Below, piece by piece: positions 27,702 through 35,734 of a stretch of DNA of 64,000 bases. The stretch is from Fuscovulum sp. (GTDB lineage Bacteria; Pseudomonadota; Alphaproteobacteria; Rhodobacterales; Rhodobacteraceae), in assembly GCA_035192965.1 (NCBI GenBank), contig CP136571.1:826501-890500 (forward strand), in the 5' to 3' direction. Made by a program: the position numbers and the translations under genes. Position 1 is the stretch's first letter. Every line of letters begins with the position of its first letter. The notes under the pieces were generated by a model. It was given only the letters and a program-made list of their open reading frames with translations. It did not search any database and was not told the origin of the DNA.

Positions 27702-29794
27702 GGCGTCACGTCCTTGCGGAGGAGGAGGAGGGAGCCGTCATCCTGCATCACCGCATCAAAGGGCGCGGTGACAACGGTGGCGGTTTCGCGTTCGACGATC
27801 ACGGCGGGGCCAATGATGCGGGCGCCGGGTGAAAGGGCGCCGCGGTCATGGATCGCGGAGGGCAGGGCACGGCCAGCGGTCGGGTCAAAGACCGCGCGGG
27901 TTTGCGACGGGGCAACGGTGCCGTTGCCCATGGTCAGGGTCTGGCGCGGCGGCGCGGGGCGTTCATCCTGCGCCTTGACCGACCAGGTGACGACCTCGAT
28001 CTCCAGCCCGTCCAACCCGTCGATGGCGCGACCGAAGAAGCGGGCATAGTTTTCGCGGAAGGCCGTTCGCAGGGTGGGGATGTCATCGGCGGTGAAAGGT
28101 CGGTCTGGCAGAGGAACCGGGATTTCCCAGCCCTGACCGACATAGCGCATGAAAGCGGTGATCTCGCGATGCACCACGCCCGCGCTGCCGGCGCGGACAA
28201 AGCCTTCGGCAGTGGCGGTGAGGTCGGCCAGCATGGCATTGACCCCCGCGATATCAAAACGCGACAGGCGGGTCACCTTGGACATCAGCGCCTCATACCC
28301 GAAGGGCGCGCGCAGAAAGCCGATGGCAGAGCCCACCCCCGCGCCGGGCGGCACAAGGCAGCGGTCGATGCCCAGCTTTTCGCACAGCCGCGCGGCGTGC
28401 AGGGGGGCGGCCCCGCCGAAAGCGATCATCATGTTGTCGGCGATATTCTTGCCGTTCTCGACCGCATGGACGCGGGCGGCATTGGCCATGTTTTCATCCA
28501 CCACCTCGCAGATGCCAAAGGCCGCAGCCTCGACCGGCAAGGACAGGCGGTCGCCCACATCGCGGGTGATGGCGGCTTTGGCTGCAGCGGGCGACAGGCG
28601 GATCGCCCCGCCTGCGAAATTTTCAGGGTCGATCTTGCCCAGCACCAGATCGGCATCGGTGATGGCAGGCCGATCACCGCCGCGCTGATAACAGGCAGGG
28701 CCGGGTTCCGATGCGGCGGATTCCGGGCCGGTCTGGATGCGGCCCATGCTGTCGACCCAGGCGATGGAGCCGCCGCCTGCGCCGATCTCGATCATCTCGA
28801 TCACCGGGATAGAGATGGGCATCCCCGATCCCTTGGCAAAACGGGTGGTGCGCGCGACCTCAAAACTGCGGGCGGTTTTCGGGGCGAAATCTTCGATCAG
28901 GCAGATCTTGGCGGTGGTGCCGCCCATATCGTAGCTGACCACCCGGTCCAGCCCAAAGCGCCGCGCGACGTCGGCGGCGAAGATGGCCCCGCCGGCGGGG
29001 CCGCTTTCCACCAGACGCACCGGAAATTCGGCGGCGGTGTCCACATCGATCAACCCGCCGCCGGAATGGATCATGTAGACCGGGCAGCCCGCCCCCATGT
29101 CTGCCAGCCGGATTTGCAACCGCTTCAGGTAATCGGCCATTTGCGGGCGGACATAGGCATTGGCGCAGACGGTGTTGAAGCGTTCGAATTCCCGCATCTG
29201 GGGCGAGACTTCGGAAGAGATGGAGATCGGCACCCCCACCTTGGCGGCGATGATATCCCGCGCGCGGCGTTCATGGGCGGGGTTCATGTAGGAATGGATG
29301 AAACCGATGGCCACCGCCCCATAACCGCCTTTGGCGATGCGGTCGGCCAGCGTTGCCAACGCGGCCTCGTCCAGCGGGGCCAGTTCCTGCCCTTCGGCCC
29401 CGATGCGGCCTGAGACGGTGAAGCGATCCTCACGCGGGACAAGCGGCGCGGGCAGGCGGATATTCAGATCGTACTGGTCAAAGCGGTTTTCCGTCCGCAT
29501 TTCCACCACATCGCGAAAGCCCTCAGTCGTGACAAAGGCCGTGCGCGCGCCGCGCCGTTCGATCAGGGCGTTGGTGGCCAGCGTGGTGCCGTGGATCACG
29601 ATTTCCAGATCGGCCGGGGTAAGCCCGGCCTCGCCCAATAGCAGGGTGATGCCGTCAAGGATGGGTTGTTCGGGGGCGGTGTAATCGGTCAGGATCTTGG
29701 TGGAATGCAGCGTTTCGCCCACCTCCAGCACGATATCGGTGAATGTGCCGCCGATATCGGCACCAAGCCGGACGGGGGGGCGAGCGGGGGACAT
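27698..29794 (-). CDS. Hydantoinase/oxoprolinase family protein, HyuA-like subunit
   Basis: The 698-residue protein is the ATP-binding A subunit. It starts with the phosphate loop ADIGGTFTDIVLE and carries HGTTLATNALIERRGA, SGPAGGAIFA, SYDMGGTTAKICLIEDF and the glycine-rich GAGGGSIAWVD, all diagnostic of the hydantoinase A/oxoprolinase family (actin-like ATPase fold). It overlaps the ThDP-enzyme stop by one base (TGATG) and hyuB by 4 bp. The size is normal. Activity on hydantoin, 5-oxoproline or another lactam cannot be read from the sequence. Confidence 0.88.
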   Translation of the reverse strand: MSPARPPVRLGADIGGTFTDIVLEVGETLHSTKILTDYTAPEQPILDGITLLLGEAGLTPADLEIVIHGTTLATNALIERRGARTAFVTTEGFRDVVEMRTENRFDQYDLNIRLPAPLVPREDRFTVSGRIGAEGQELAPLDEAALATLADRIAKGGYGAVAIGFIHSYMNPAHERRARDIIAAKVGVPISISSEVSPQMREFERFNTVCANAYVRPQMADYLKRLQIRLADMGAGCPVYMIHSGGGLIDVDTAAEFPVRLVESGPAGGAIFAADVARRFGLDRVVSYDMGGTTAKICLIEDFAPKTARSFEVARTTRFAKGSGMPISIPVIEMIEIGAGGGSIAWVDSMGRIQTGPESAASEPGPACYQRGGDRPAITDADLVLGKIDPENFAGGAIRLSPAAAKAAITRDVGDRLSLPVEAAAFGICEVVDENMANAARVHAVENGKNIADNMMIAFGGAAPLHAARLCEKLGIDRCLVPPGAGVGSAIGFLRAPFGYEALMSKVTRLSRFDIAGVNAMLADLTATAEGFVRAGSAGVVHREITAFMRYVGQGWEIPVPLPDRPFTADDIPTLRTAFRENYARFFGRAIDGLDGLEIEVVTWSVKAQDERPAPPRQTLTMGNGTVAPSQTRAVFDPTAGRALPSAIHDRGALSPGARIIGPAVIVERETATVVTAPFDAVMQDDGSLLLLRKDVTP

Positions 29795-31458
29795 CAGGAT
29801 TTTTCCTTTGCCGCAAGGGCGTTGGCGCGCATCTGCGACAGGGTCACCCGCGGGGTGATTGCCTCGGCCGAAATGTTCAGGTCCAGCACCGCCCCGGTTT
29901 TCGACGCCAGCGCGCGGGCAAAGGCGGCGGGGAAATCGGCGGTCGTGTCCACCCGTTCGGCATGGAACCCATAGGCGCGGGCGAGTGCGCTGAAATCCGG
30001 GTTTTCCAGATCGGTGCCGGAGACGCGGGCCGGGTAGTTGCGTTCCTGATGGGCGCGGATGGTGCCGTAGGTGCCGTTGTTCAGGATCAACACGATGGGC
30101 TGCGCGCCCGCCTGCATGGCGGTGCCAAGCTCTTGGCAGTTCATCTGAAAATCCCCGTCGCCCGCAAAACAGACCACGGTCCGTTCCGGATAGGCAACCT
30201 TGGCCGCGATGGCGGCAGGCAGGCCATAGCCCATTGCGCCGGATTGCGGCGCCAGCAGCCGGGCCTTGCGCCCGAACTTGAAGAATTTGTTGGGCCAGAC
30301 GGTGAAATTGCCCGCGCCATTCGTCAGGATCACGTCATCGGGCAGGATCGCGCGCAGATGGGCGGTAACGGCGACCATGTCGACCGGCGACGGCTGCGCG
30401 GGGGCGTCAAAGCTGGCCTCATAGCCCGCGCGCGCGGTTTCGCGCCACGCGGCCCAGGACCCGGAAACCGGGGAAAGCGCGGCTGCAAAGGCGTTGGGCC
30501 CGGCCTGAATGCCAAGGATGGGTTGATAGATCTTGCCAATCTCGCGGTCTGATGGGTGGACATGGATCAGCCGCTGTTTGGGAACCGGCACGTCCAGAAG
30601 GGTATAGGCATCGGTTGTCATCTCGCCGAAACGGACGTTGATCGCGAGGATCGTGTCGGCCTCAAGGATAAGCTTGCTCACATGGGGCGGCATGCCCACC
30701 CCAGCCTCGCCCGCATAGACCGGGGAATGGTTGTCGAAGCGGTCCTGAAAGCGAAAGGCGGCGATGGTGGGGATATCGGACGCCTCGGCAAAGGCCTGCA
30801 TTGCTTGCCGCCCGGTATCCGTCCAGTTGCAGCCGCCCAGCAGGATCAGGGGGCGTTGCGATGCGCGCAGCAGGGCCAGCGTATCCGCCATCGTGGCGGC
30901 ATCGGGGGCCGGTTCACGGATCGTGGCGGCGTGGGCCAGCGGCGCGGTGTCGGTAAGGGTGGTCAGCATATCTTCGGGCAGTGCGATCACCACAGGGCCG
31001 GGGCGGCCGGACAGGGCGGTGATCCTTGCCCTTGAAAGCACTTCGGGAATCCGGTCGACATGGGTGATCTCTGTCGCCCATTTCGCCATGGTGCCAAAGA
31101 CGGCGCGGTAGTCGATTTCCTGAAACGCCTCACGTCCCAGCATGTCAGTTCCGACCTGACCCACGAAGATGATCATGGGGGCGGAATCCTGCATCGCGGT
31201 GTGAATGCCGATCGAGGCATTGGTCACCCCCGGCCCGCGCGTGACCATGCAGATGCCGGGGCTTCCTGTCAGCTTGCCCCAGGCGGCGGCCATGAAAGCG
31301 GCGCCGCCCTCATTCCGGCAGAGCGTGAAATCCAGCTGACCGCCCGTATCGTGCAGGGCATCCAGAACGGCAAGATAGCTTTCCCCGGGCACGCCAAAGG
31401 CGCGGGTCGCGCCAAGCGCCACAAGCGATTGCACCAGAAGCTGGCCGCCATTCTGCAT
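29794..31458 (-). CDS. Thiamine diphosphate-dependent enzyme, acetolactate-synthase-like
   Basis: The 554-residue protein has the three-domain layout of acetolactate synthase, benzoylformate decarboxylase and related enzymes. Glu50 in CRNEGGAAFMA is the glutamate that activates the cofactor. The Mg/ThDP motif begins at Gly433 (GDGDFQMN) and ends with Asn461-Asn462. It is not likely to be biosynthetic IlvB: no small subunit gene follows, and it heads a catabolic operon. It probably decarboxylates or condenses a 2-keto acid from the pathway. Its start is preceded by AAAGGA and, just beyond, by a 24-bp dyad. Confidence 0.85.
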   Translation of the reverse strand: MQNGGQLLVQSLVALGATRAFGVPGESYLAVLDALHDTGGQLDFTLCRNEGGAAFMAAAWGKLTGSPGICMVTRGPGVTNASIGIHTAMQDSAPMIIFVGQVGTDMLGREAFQEIDYRAVFGTMAKWATEITHVDRIPEVLSRARITALSGRPGPVVIALPEDMLTTLTDTAPLAHAATIREPAPDAATMADTLALLRASQRPLILLGGCNWTDTGRQAMQAFAEASDIPTIAAFRFQDRFDNHSPVYAGEAGVGMPPHVSKLILEADTILAINVRFGEMTTDAYTLLDVPVPKQRLIHVHPSDREIGKIYQPILGIQAGPNAFAAALSPVSGSWAAWRETARAGYEASFDAPAQPSPVDMVAVTAHLRAILPDDVILTNGAGNFTVWPNKFFKFGRKARLLAPQSGAMGYGLPAAIAAKVAYPERTVVCFAGDGDFQMNCQELGTAMQAGAQPIVLILNNGTYGTIRAHQERNYPARVSGTDLENPDFSALARAYGFHAERVDTTADFPAAFARALASKTGAVLDLNISAEAITPRVTLSQMRANALAAKEKS

Positions 31459-31470
31459 CGGGCATTCCTT

Positions 31471-31494
31471 TCACGACGCGTGAGTCTGTCGTGA
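31471..31494. promoter_or_regulatory. 24-bp dyad TCACGAC-N10-GTCGTGA, candidate operator of the catabolic operon
   Basis: Perfect 7-bp arms separated by 10 bp lie immediately upstream of the ribosome binding site of the first operon gene, 13 bp before its ATG. The size and arm spacing suit a dimeric regulator, possibly acting as a roadblock because the site is so close to the gene. LysR proteins usually bind T-N11-A sites further upstream, so the embedded LysR may or may not be the partner. Confidence 0.45.
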
Positions 31495-31541
31495 CAAGCA
31501 TGCCCGCTCTGGGGGCCAAGGAAAACCAAGTTCGGCGGGCA

Positions 31542-31564
31542 ATCGGCAAGTTCTGCTTGCCGAT
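31542..31564. other. 9-bp inverted repeat between nrdJ and the catabolic operon
   Basis: ATCGGCAAG-TTCTG-CTTGCCGAT is a perfect repeat with a 5-nt centre. It begins 11 bp past the nrdJ stop and lies about 85 bp upstream of the ThDP-enzyme start. Lacking a T run, it is either a Rho-type 3' stabilising hairpin for nrdJ or an upstream operator (its T-N11-A spacing is compatible with LysR). Confidence 0.4.
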
Positions 31565-31574
31565 CAGCCGCCCA

Positions 31575-33860
31575 TCAGCCGCATTTGGAATAGCCGCAGG
31601 AGGCGCAGGTCATACAGCCTTCGACCATCCGCATCTCAAAGCTGCCGCAGGATGAACAGGACTTGCCACGCGGGGTGCCGAGGGCAACCACTTCGGCCTT
31701 GGGGTCGGATTTCAGGCCGAGGCCTTCGCCCGCGATGAAGCCGATGTCGATCAGGTGGCGTTCGATCACACCGCCGATGGCGGCGAGGATCGACGGGATG
31801 TAGCGGCCTTCCATCCAGGCGCCGCCGCGGGGGTCGAACACGGCCTTGAGTTCCTCGACCACGAAGGAGATGTCGCCGCCGCGCCGGAAGACGGCGCTGA
31901 TCATGCGGGTCAGGGCCACGGTCCAGGCGAAGTGTTCCATATTCTTCGAGTTGATGAACACCTCGAACGGGCGGCGGTGGCCTGCGATGACGATGTCGTT
32001 GATGGTGATGTAAAGCGCGTGCTCTGATCCCGGCCATTTCAGCTTGTACGTCGCCCCTTCCAGCGCGGCGGGGCGGTCGAGCGGTTCGGACAGGTACACA
32101 ACTTCGGCCCCGTCGCCGGACTGGTGCAGGGCGGCGGGGGCCTCGGCCGGGGTCTTTTCCGACGACTCGGATACGGTCAGGACCGAGCCTGTCACATCGT
32201 TGGGGCGGTAGGTGGTGCAGCCTTTGCAGCCTTGGTCCCAAGCTGCCATGTAGACCTCTTGGAAATCTTCAAAACTGATATCTTCCGGGCAGTTGATGGT
32301 TTTGGAGATTGAACTGTCCACCCATTTCTGCGCCGCCGCCTGCATGCGGACATGGTCCAGCGGGGGCAGGGTCTGGGCGTTGACGAAATAGTCGGGCAGG
32401 GGCGCGTCGCCATGGGTTTCGCGCCACAGGCGGACGGCGTAATCGACGACCTCTTCTTCCGTGCGCGATCCGTCTTTTTGCAGCACCTTGCGGGTATAGG
32501 CATAGGCGAAGACCGGTTCGATGCCGGAAGAAACGTTGCCAGCATAAAGGCTTATGGTGCCGGTGGGGGCGATGGAGGTGAGGAGCGCGTTGCGGATGCC
32601 CTTCTTGCGGATCGCGGATTTCACATCATCCGGCATATGGGCCAGCGCGCCGGAGGAGAGGAACTTGTCGGCGTCGAACAGGGGGAAGGCCCCCTTTTCA
32701 GCCGCCAGATCGGCCGAGGCGAGATAGGCCGCACGGGCGATGGCCTGCATCCATTCATCGGTGATTTCTGCCGCTTTTTCAGAGCCATAGCGCAGGCCCA
32801 CCATCAAAAGCGCATCCGCCAGACCCGTGACGCCAAGACCGATGCGCCGTTTTGCCTGCGCTTCCTGTGCCTGTTGCGGCAGCGGGAAGCGGCTGGCATC
32901 AACCACGTTATCCATCATCCGGACGGCAGTGCGGACGAGGTGATCGAGCGCGGGCAGGTCCAGCGTGGCGTCTTTGGTAAACGCGCCGTTAACCAGTTTC
33001 GCCAGGTTGATAGAGCCCAGCAGACAGGCCCCATAAGGGGGCAGGGGTTGTTCGCCGCAGGGGTTGGTGGCGGCAATGGTTTCGCAATAGGCGAGGTTGT
33101 TCATCGCGTTGATGCGGTCGATGAAGATCACGCCCGGTTCGGCAAAATCGAACGTGTTGCGCATGATCCGGTTCCACAGATCGCGCGCCTGAAGTGTTTT
33201 GTAGACCTTGCCATCAAAGACAAGTTCCCACGGACCATCGGCCTTGACCGCCGCCATGAAGGGATCGGTGATTAGCACCGAAAGGTTGAACATGCGTAAA
33301 CGGGCGGGGTCTTTCTTCGCCTCGATGAACTGTTCGATATCGGGGTGATCGCAGCGCATGGTGGCCATCATCGCGCCCCGGCGGCTGCCCGCCGACATGA
33401 TGGTGCGGCACATCGCATCCCAGACATCCATAAAGGACAGGGGACCGGAGGCATCTGCGGCGACGCCCTTCACTTCGGCCCCGCGGGGGCGGATGGTGCT
33501 GAAATCATAGCCGATTCCGCCGCCCTGCTGCATGGTCAGGGCCGCTTCTTTCAGCCCGTCAAAGATGCCGCCCATGTTGTCGGGGATGGTGCCCATGACA
33601 AAGCAGTTGAAGAGCGTGACGCTGCGGCCCGTGCCTGCGCCAGCTGTGATGCGGCCTGCGGGGAGGAACTTGAAATCCTCAAGCGCGGCAAAAAATTCCT
33701 GTTCCCAATGGGCGGGATCGGCCTCTACCTCGGCCAAAGCGCGGGCGATGCGGCGCCACGTATCTTCGACCGAACCGTCGATCGGAGTGCCGTCCGCTTC
33801 CTTAAGACGGTACTTCATGTCCCAGATCTGCTCGGCGATGGGTGCAGCGAATCGGGACAT
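31575..33860 (-). CDS. nrdJ: Adenosylcobalamin-dependent ribonucleotide reductase (class II)
   Basis: The 761-residue enzyme reduces ribonucleotides to deoxyribonucleotides using vitamin B12 and so works with or without oxygen. Catalytic cysteines are visible at Cys86 (TLFNCFV) and Cys268 in NPCGEQPLPPYG. A TSCPD domain lies near residues 600-700, and the tail has CSSCGS...CMTCASCGYSKCG, a zinc-ribbon-like end that probably also carries the re-reduction cysteines. No intein is present. No cobalamin riboswitch is seen in the 126-bp upstream gap. The gene is monocistronic. Confidence 0.95.
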   Translation of the reverse strand: MSRFAAPIAEQIWDMKYRLKEADGTPIDGSVEDTWRRIARALAEVEADPAHWEQEFFAALEDFKFLPAGRITAGAGTGRSVTLFNCFVMGTIPDNMGGIFDGLKEAALTMQQGGGIGYDFSTIRPRGAEVKGVAADASGPLSFMDVWDAMCRTIMSAGSRRGAMMATMRCDHPDIEQFIEAKKDPARLRMFNLSVLITDPFMAAVKADGPWELVFDGKVYKTLQARDLWNRIMRNTFDFAEPGVIFIDRINAMNNLAYCETIAATNPCGEQPLPPYGACLLGSINLAKLVNGAFTKDATLDLPALDHLVRTAVRMMDNVVDASRFPLPQQAQEAQAKRRIGLGVTGLADALLMVGLRYGSEKAAEITDEWMQAIARAAYLASADLAAEKGAFPLFDADKFLSSGALAHMPDDVKSAIRKKGIRNALLTSIAPTGTISLYAGNVSSGIEPVFAYAYTRKVLQKDGSRTEEEVVDYAVRLWRETHGDAPLPDYFVNAQTLPPLDHVRMQAAAQKWVDSSISKTINCPEDISFEDFQEVYMAAWDQGCKGCTTYRPNDVTGSVLTVSESSEKTPAEAPAALHQSGDGAEVVYLSEPLDRPAALEGATYKLKWPGSEHALYITINDIVIAGHRRPFEVFINSKNMEHFAWTVALTRMISAVFRRGGDISFVVEELKAVFDPRGGAWMEGRYIPSILAAIGGVIERHLIDIGFIAGEGLGLKSDPKAEVVALGTPRGKSCSSCGSFEMRMVEGCMTCASCGYSKCG

Positions 33861-33986
33861 GCGATTTTCCTTGGTTTTGCGGTCTTTGCGGAGAAGCGCA
33901 CAAGATAGGCCTATTGGGGCGGTGCGTCAAACCTTGCGGGTGGCTTTGTTAAGACTAGAGTCCACGCGGGTTGGTTCGGGGGAATC

Positions 33987-34415
33987 GTGGCGCATATTAA
34001 CATCTTGAAGCTCTGTGTCGGCGCGGACAGCGTTGAGGATCTGACCGACTGGCAGGAGAGCCAGAGGCATCGCTGGCCTGCGGGGCGGGCCGTGCATGTG
34101 ACGCGGATGTGGCCCAAGCGCGAGGCGGAAATCCTGTCGGGTGGATCGCTGTATTGGGTGATTAAGGGCGTGATCCTGGCCCGCCAACGCATTGTGGGGC
34201 TTGAGAAAGTGGAAGGCGCGGATGGCATTCTGCGCTGCGCGCTGGTGCTGGACGCAGAGGTGATCCGAACCGAGGGCGCGCAGCGCCGCCCGTTCCAGGG
34301 CTGGCGCTATCTGGACCCGGCGGAAAGCCCGCGCGACCTGCCAAAAGGGCGGGAACGTGAAGAGGCGCTGCCGCCTGATCTGGCGCAGGCGCTGGCCGAG
34401 ATCGGCCTGCGTTAA
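33987..34415 (+). CDS. DUF1489 family protein
   Basis: The 142-residue cytoplasmic protein begins at the GTG at 33987 with CGGGGGA upstream. It shows the marks I recall for the DUF1489 family of alphaproteobacteria: INILKLCVGADSVEDL at the start, then RMWPKREAEILSGGSLYWVIKGVILARQRIVG. The function is unknown. It is divergent from nrdJ, with a 126-bp shared upstream region that contains the 10-bp palindrome ATAGGCCTAT at 33905-33914. Confidence 0.8.
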   Translation: MAHINILKLCVGADSVEDLTDWQESQRHRWPAGRAVHVTRMWPKREAEILSGGSLYWVIKGVILARQRIVGLEKVEGADGILRCALVLDAEVIRTEGAQRRPFQGWRYLDPAESPRDLPKGREREEALPPDLAQALAEIGLR

Positions 34416-34473
34416 GGTTAACGTCAGCGGCGTTAAGGTAAGCGGATTATTGAATTAACCTTGGGCTTTGCCC

Positions 34474-34516
34474 TGGCAGCAGCCGGTGCAGACGGCTGTG
34501 CAGCACATGGTATGCA
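34474..34516. repeat. GTGCA motif array, copy 1
   Basis: TGGCA at 34474, GTGCA at 34486 and 34498, and ATGCA at 34512 are spaced 12, 12 and 14 bp. The unit GGTGCAGACGGCTGTGCA (34485-34502) is identical to 51924-51941, and the 12-12-14 spacing is also repeated there. A TTAACCAT box follows at 34544-34551, with TTAACCA at 34564-34570. The array lies between the convergent DUF1489 and secreted-protein genes. Confidence 0.65.
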
Positions 34517-34589
34517 CGCAGCGAACGGGGGTTTTGTGGCCCATTAACCATCCGCTGCGCGCGTTAACCACGAATTTTCGGACGCGATT

Positions 34590-34613
34590 GATCAGAAAAT
34601 CTTGGTTCTGATC
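34590..34613 (-). terminator. Hairpin after the small secreted-protein gene
   Basis: GATCAGAA / TTCTGATC forms a perfect 8-bp stem with an 8-nt loop, only 6 bp past the stop on the minus strand. There is no T tract. It is a plausible transcript 3' end but weak as an intrinsic terminator. Confidence 0.4.
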
Positions 34614-34618
34614 TGCGG

Positions 34619-34963
34619 TCAGTAGTTGTTGACGTTGCCCGCGATCAGCGTGCCGGTGCCATCATCCTTGCCATCCTTGACCCAGGTGACGGTTTCACCC
34701 GACAGGCGGGCCGACCAGCAGCTGGCCCCTTCGCCATAGTTGAAGCACATCTGATCGCCTTCGACCGTCCAGGTGCCGGTATAGCCGTCGCCCTTGATGG
34801 TGCCGTCGGCGGCGTAAAACTCGGTATAGGCCCCGGATTCGACCATGGAGCCCTGCACCGTCTTGTCGGCAATGGCGGCCTTGATGGCATCGCCGGTGGC
34901 GAGGTCTTGGGCGAAGGCGGGAAGGGCGAGGAAGAGCGAGGCAAAAGCGGCACGAAGATACAT
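34619..34963 (-). CDS. Small secreted protein of unknown function
   Basis: The 114-residue protein starts at the ATG at 34963, which has AAGGGA upstream and gives a clean signal peptide MYLRAAFASLFLALPAFA; the longer reading to 35020 lacks support. The mature part is short and polar with a pattern of glycines, aromatic residues and one cysteine pair (QMCFNYGEGASCW), suggestive of a small beta-barrel in the periplasm. I do not recognise a named family. It lies downstream of hisG on the same strand with a 63-bp gap that has no clear terminator, so read-through from the his operon is possible. Confidence 0.7.
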   Translation of the reverse strand: MYLRAAFASLFLALPAFAQDLATGDAIKAAIADKTVQGSMVESGAYTEFYAADGTIKGDGYTGTWTVEGDQMCFNYGEGASCWSARLSGETVTWVKDGKDDGTGTLIAGNVNNY

Positions 34964-35026
34964 GTGGGATTTCCCTTTTGTTAACCCACGGGGAAGGTAG
35001 TGCCGAACGGCCTGCGTCAAGATGCC

Positions 35027-35734
35027 CTAGAGATCGGCAGGCAGCGGCACGCCCAGACGGGCGGCCAAGGTTTCCAGCGTGGCGCGCGTGGCCTGCGGCC
35101 AATCGGCCGCGCGGGCAAGGTAAAGCACCGCCTGCGACTGGTGGATCAGCGCATCGGACAGCACCTTGAGGTGGTTGGCGCGCAGCGTTTCCCCGGTTGA
35201 GGTGATGTCGGCAATCGCCTCGGCCGTCAGGTTCTTGACGGTGCCCTCTGTTGCGCCCTGGCTATCGACCAGTTGGTAATCTGCGACGCCGTGGGTGGTG
35301 AGGAAATCGCGCACCAGACGGTGGTATTTCGTGGCGATGCGCAGGCGGTGGCCATGCGCGGCGCGAAAGGCAGAGGCGGCAGCATCAAGATCATCCAGCG
35401 TGTCGACGTCGATCCAGGCCACGGGAACGGCGATGATCAGATCGGCATGGCCAAAGCCGAGCGGCGCCAGTTCCGCCACCTGTGCGGGCCAGTCGGCCAG
35501 CTTGTCGCGCACGAGGTCGGACCCGGTCACGCCAAGGTGGATGCGGCCTGCCGACAGTTCACGCGGGATTTCGCCCGCGGACAGGAGGACGAGTTCGATC
35601 CCGTCGATCCCTTCGACAGCGCCGGAATATTCGCGGTCATTCCCGGTTTGGCGCATGGTGATGCCGCGCGTGCCGAACCAGTCAAAGGTTTTCTCCATCA
35701 ACCGGCCTTTGGAGGGGACGCCGATTTTCAGCAT
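35027..35734 (-). CDS. hisG: ATP phosphoribosyltransferase catalytic subunit (short form)
   Basis: The 235-residue protein catalyses the first step of histidine synthesis, joining ATP and PRPP. It shows the family opening [16 protein letters not shown] and the PRPP-binding DSQGATEGTVKNLTAEAIADI stretch. It lacks the C-terminal histidine-binding domain of the long form, which matches the presence of hisZ next to it: short HisG needs HisZ as its regulatory subunit. It shares one base with the hisZ stop (TGATG). Confidence 0.94.
   Translation of the reverse strand: MLKIGVPSKGRLMEKTFDWFGTRGITMRQTGNDREYSGAVEGIDGIELVLLSAGEIPRELSAGRIHLGVTGSDLVRDKLADWPAQVAELAPLGFGHADLIIAVPVAWIDVDTLDDLDAAASAFRAAHGHRLRIATKYHRLVRDFLTTHGVADYQLVDSQGATEGTVKNLTAEAIADITSTGETLRANHLKVLSDALIHQSQAVLYLARAADWPQATRATLETLAARLGVPLPADL

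Noticed and set aside
26067..29794. Acetone carboxylase alpha/beta subunits
   Set aside because: No gamma subunit gene is present and both proteins read as ordinary HyuA/HyuB.
29794..31458. Biosynthetic acetolactate synthase (ilvB)
   Set aside because: No ilvH or ilvC follows, and the gene heads a catabolic operon; only the enzyme class can be supported.
33900..33920. A possible NrdR box upstream of nrdJ (CACAAGATAGGCCTATTG)
   Set aside because: Only the half CACAAGATA resembles the NrdR pattern; the second half does not, and no second box at helical spacing is present.
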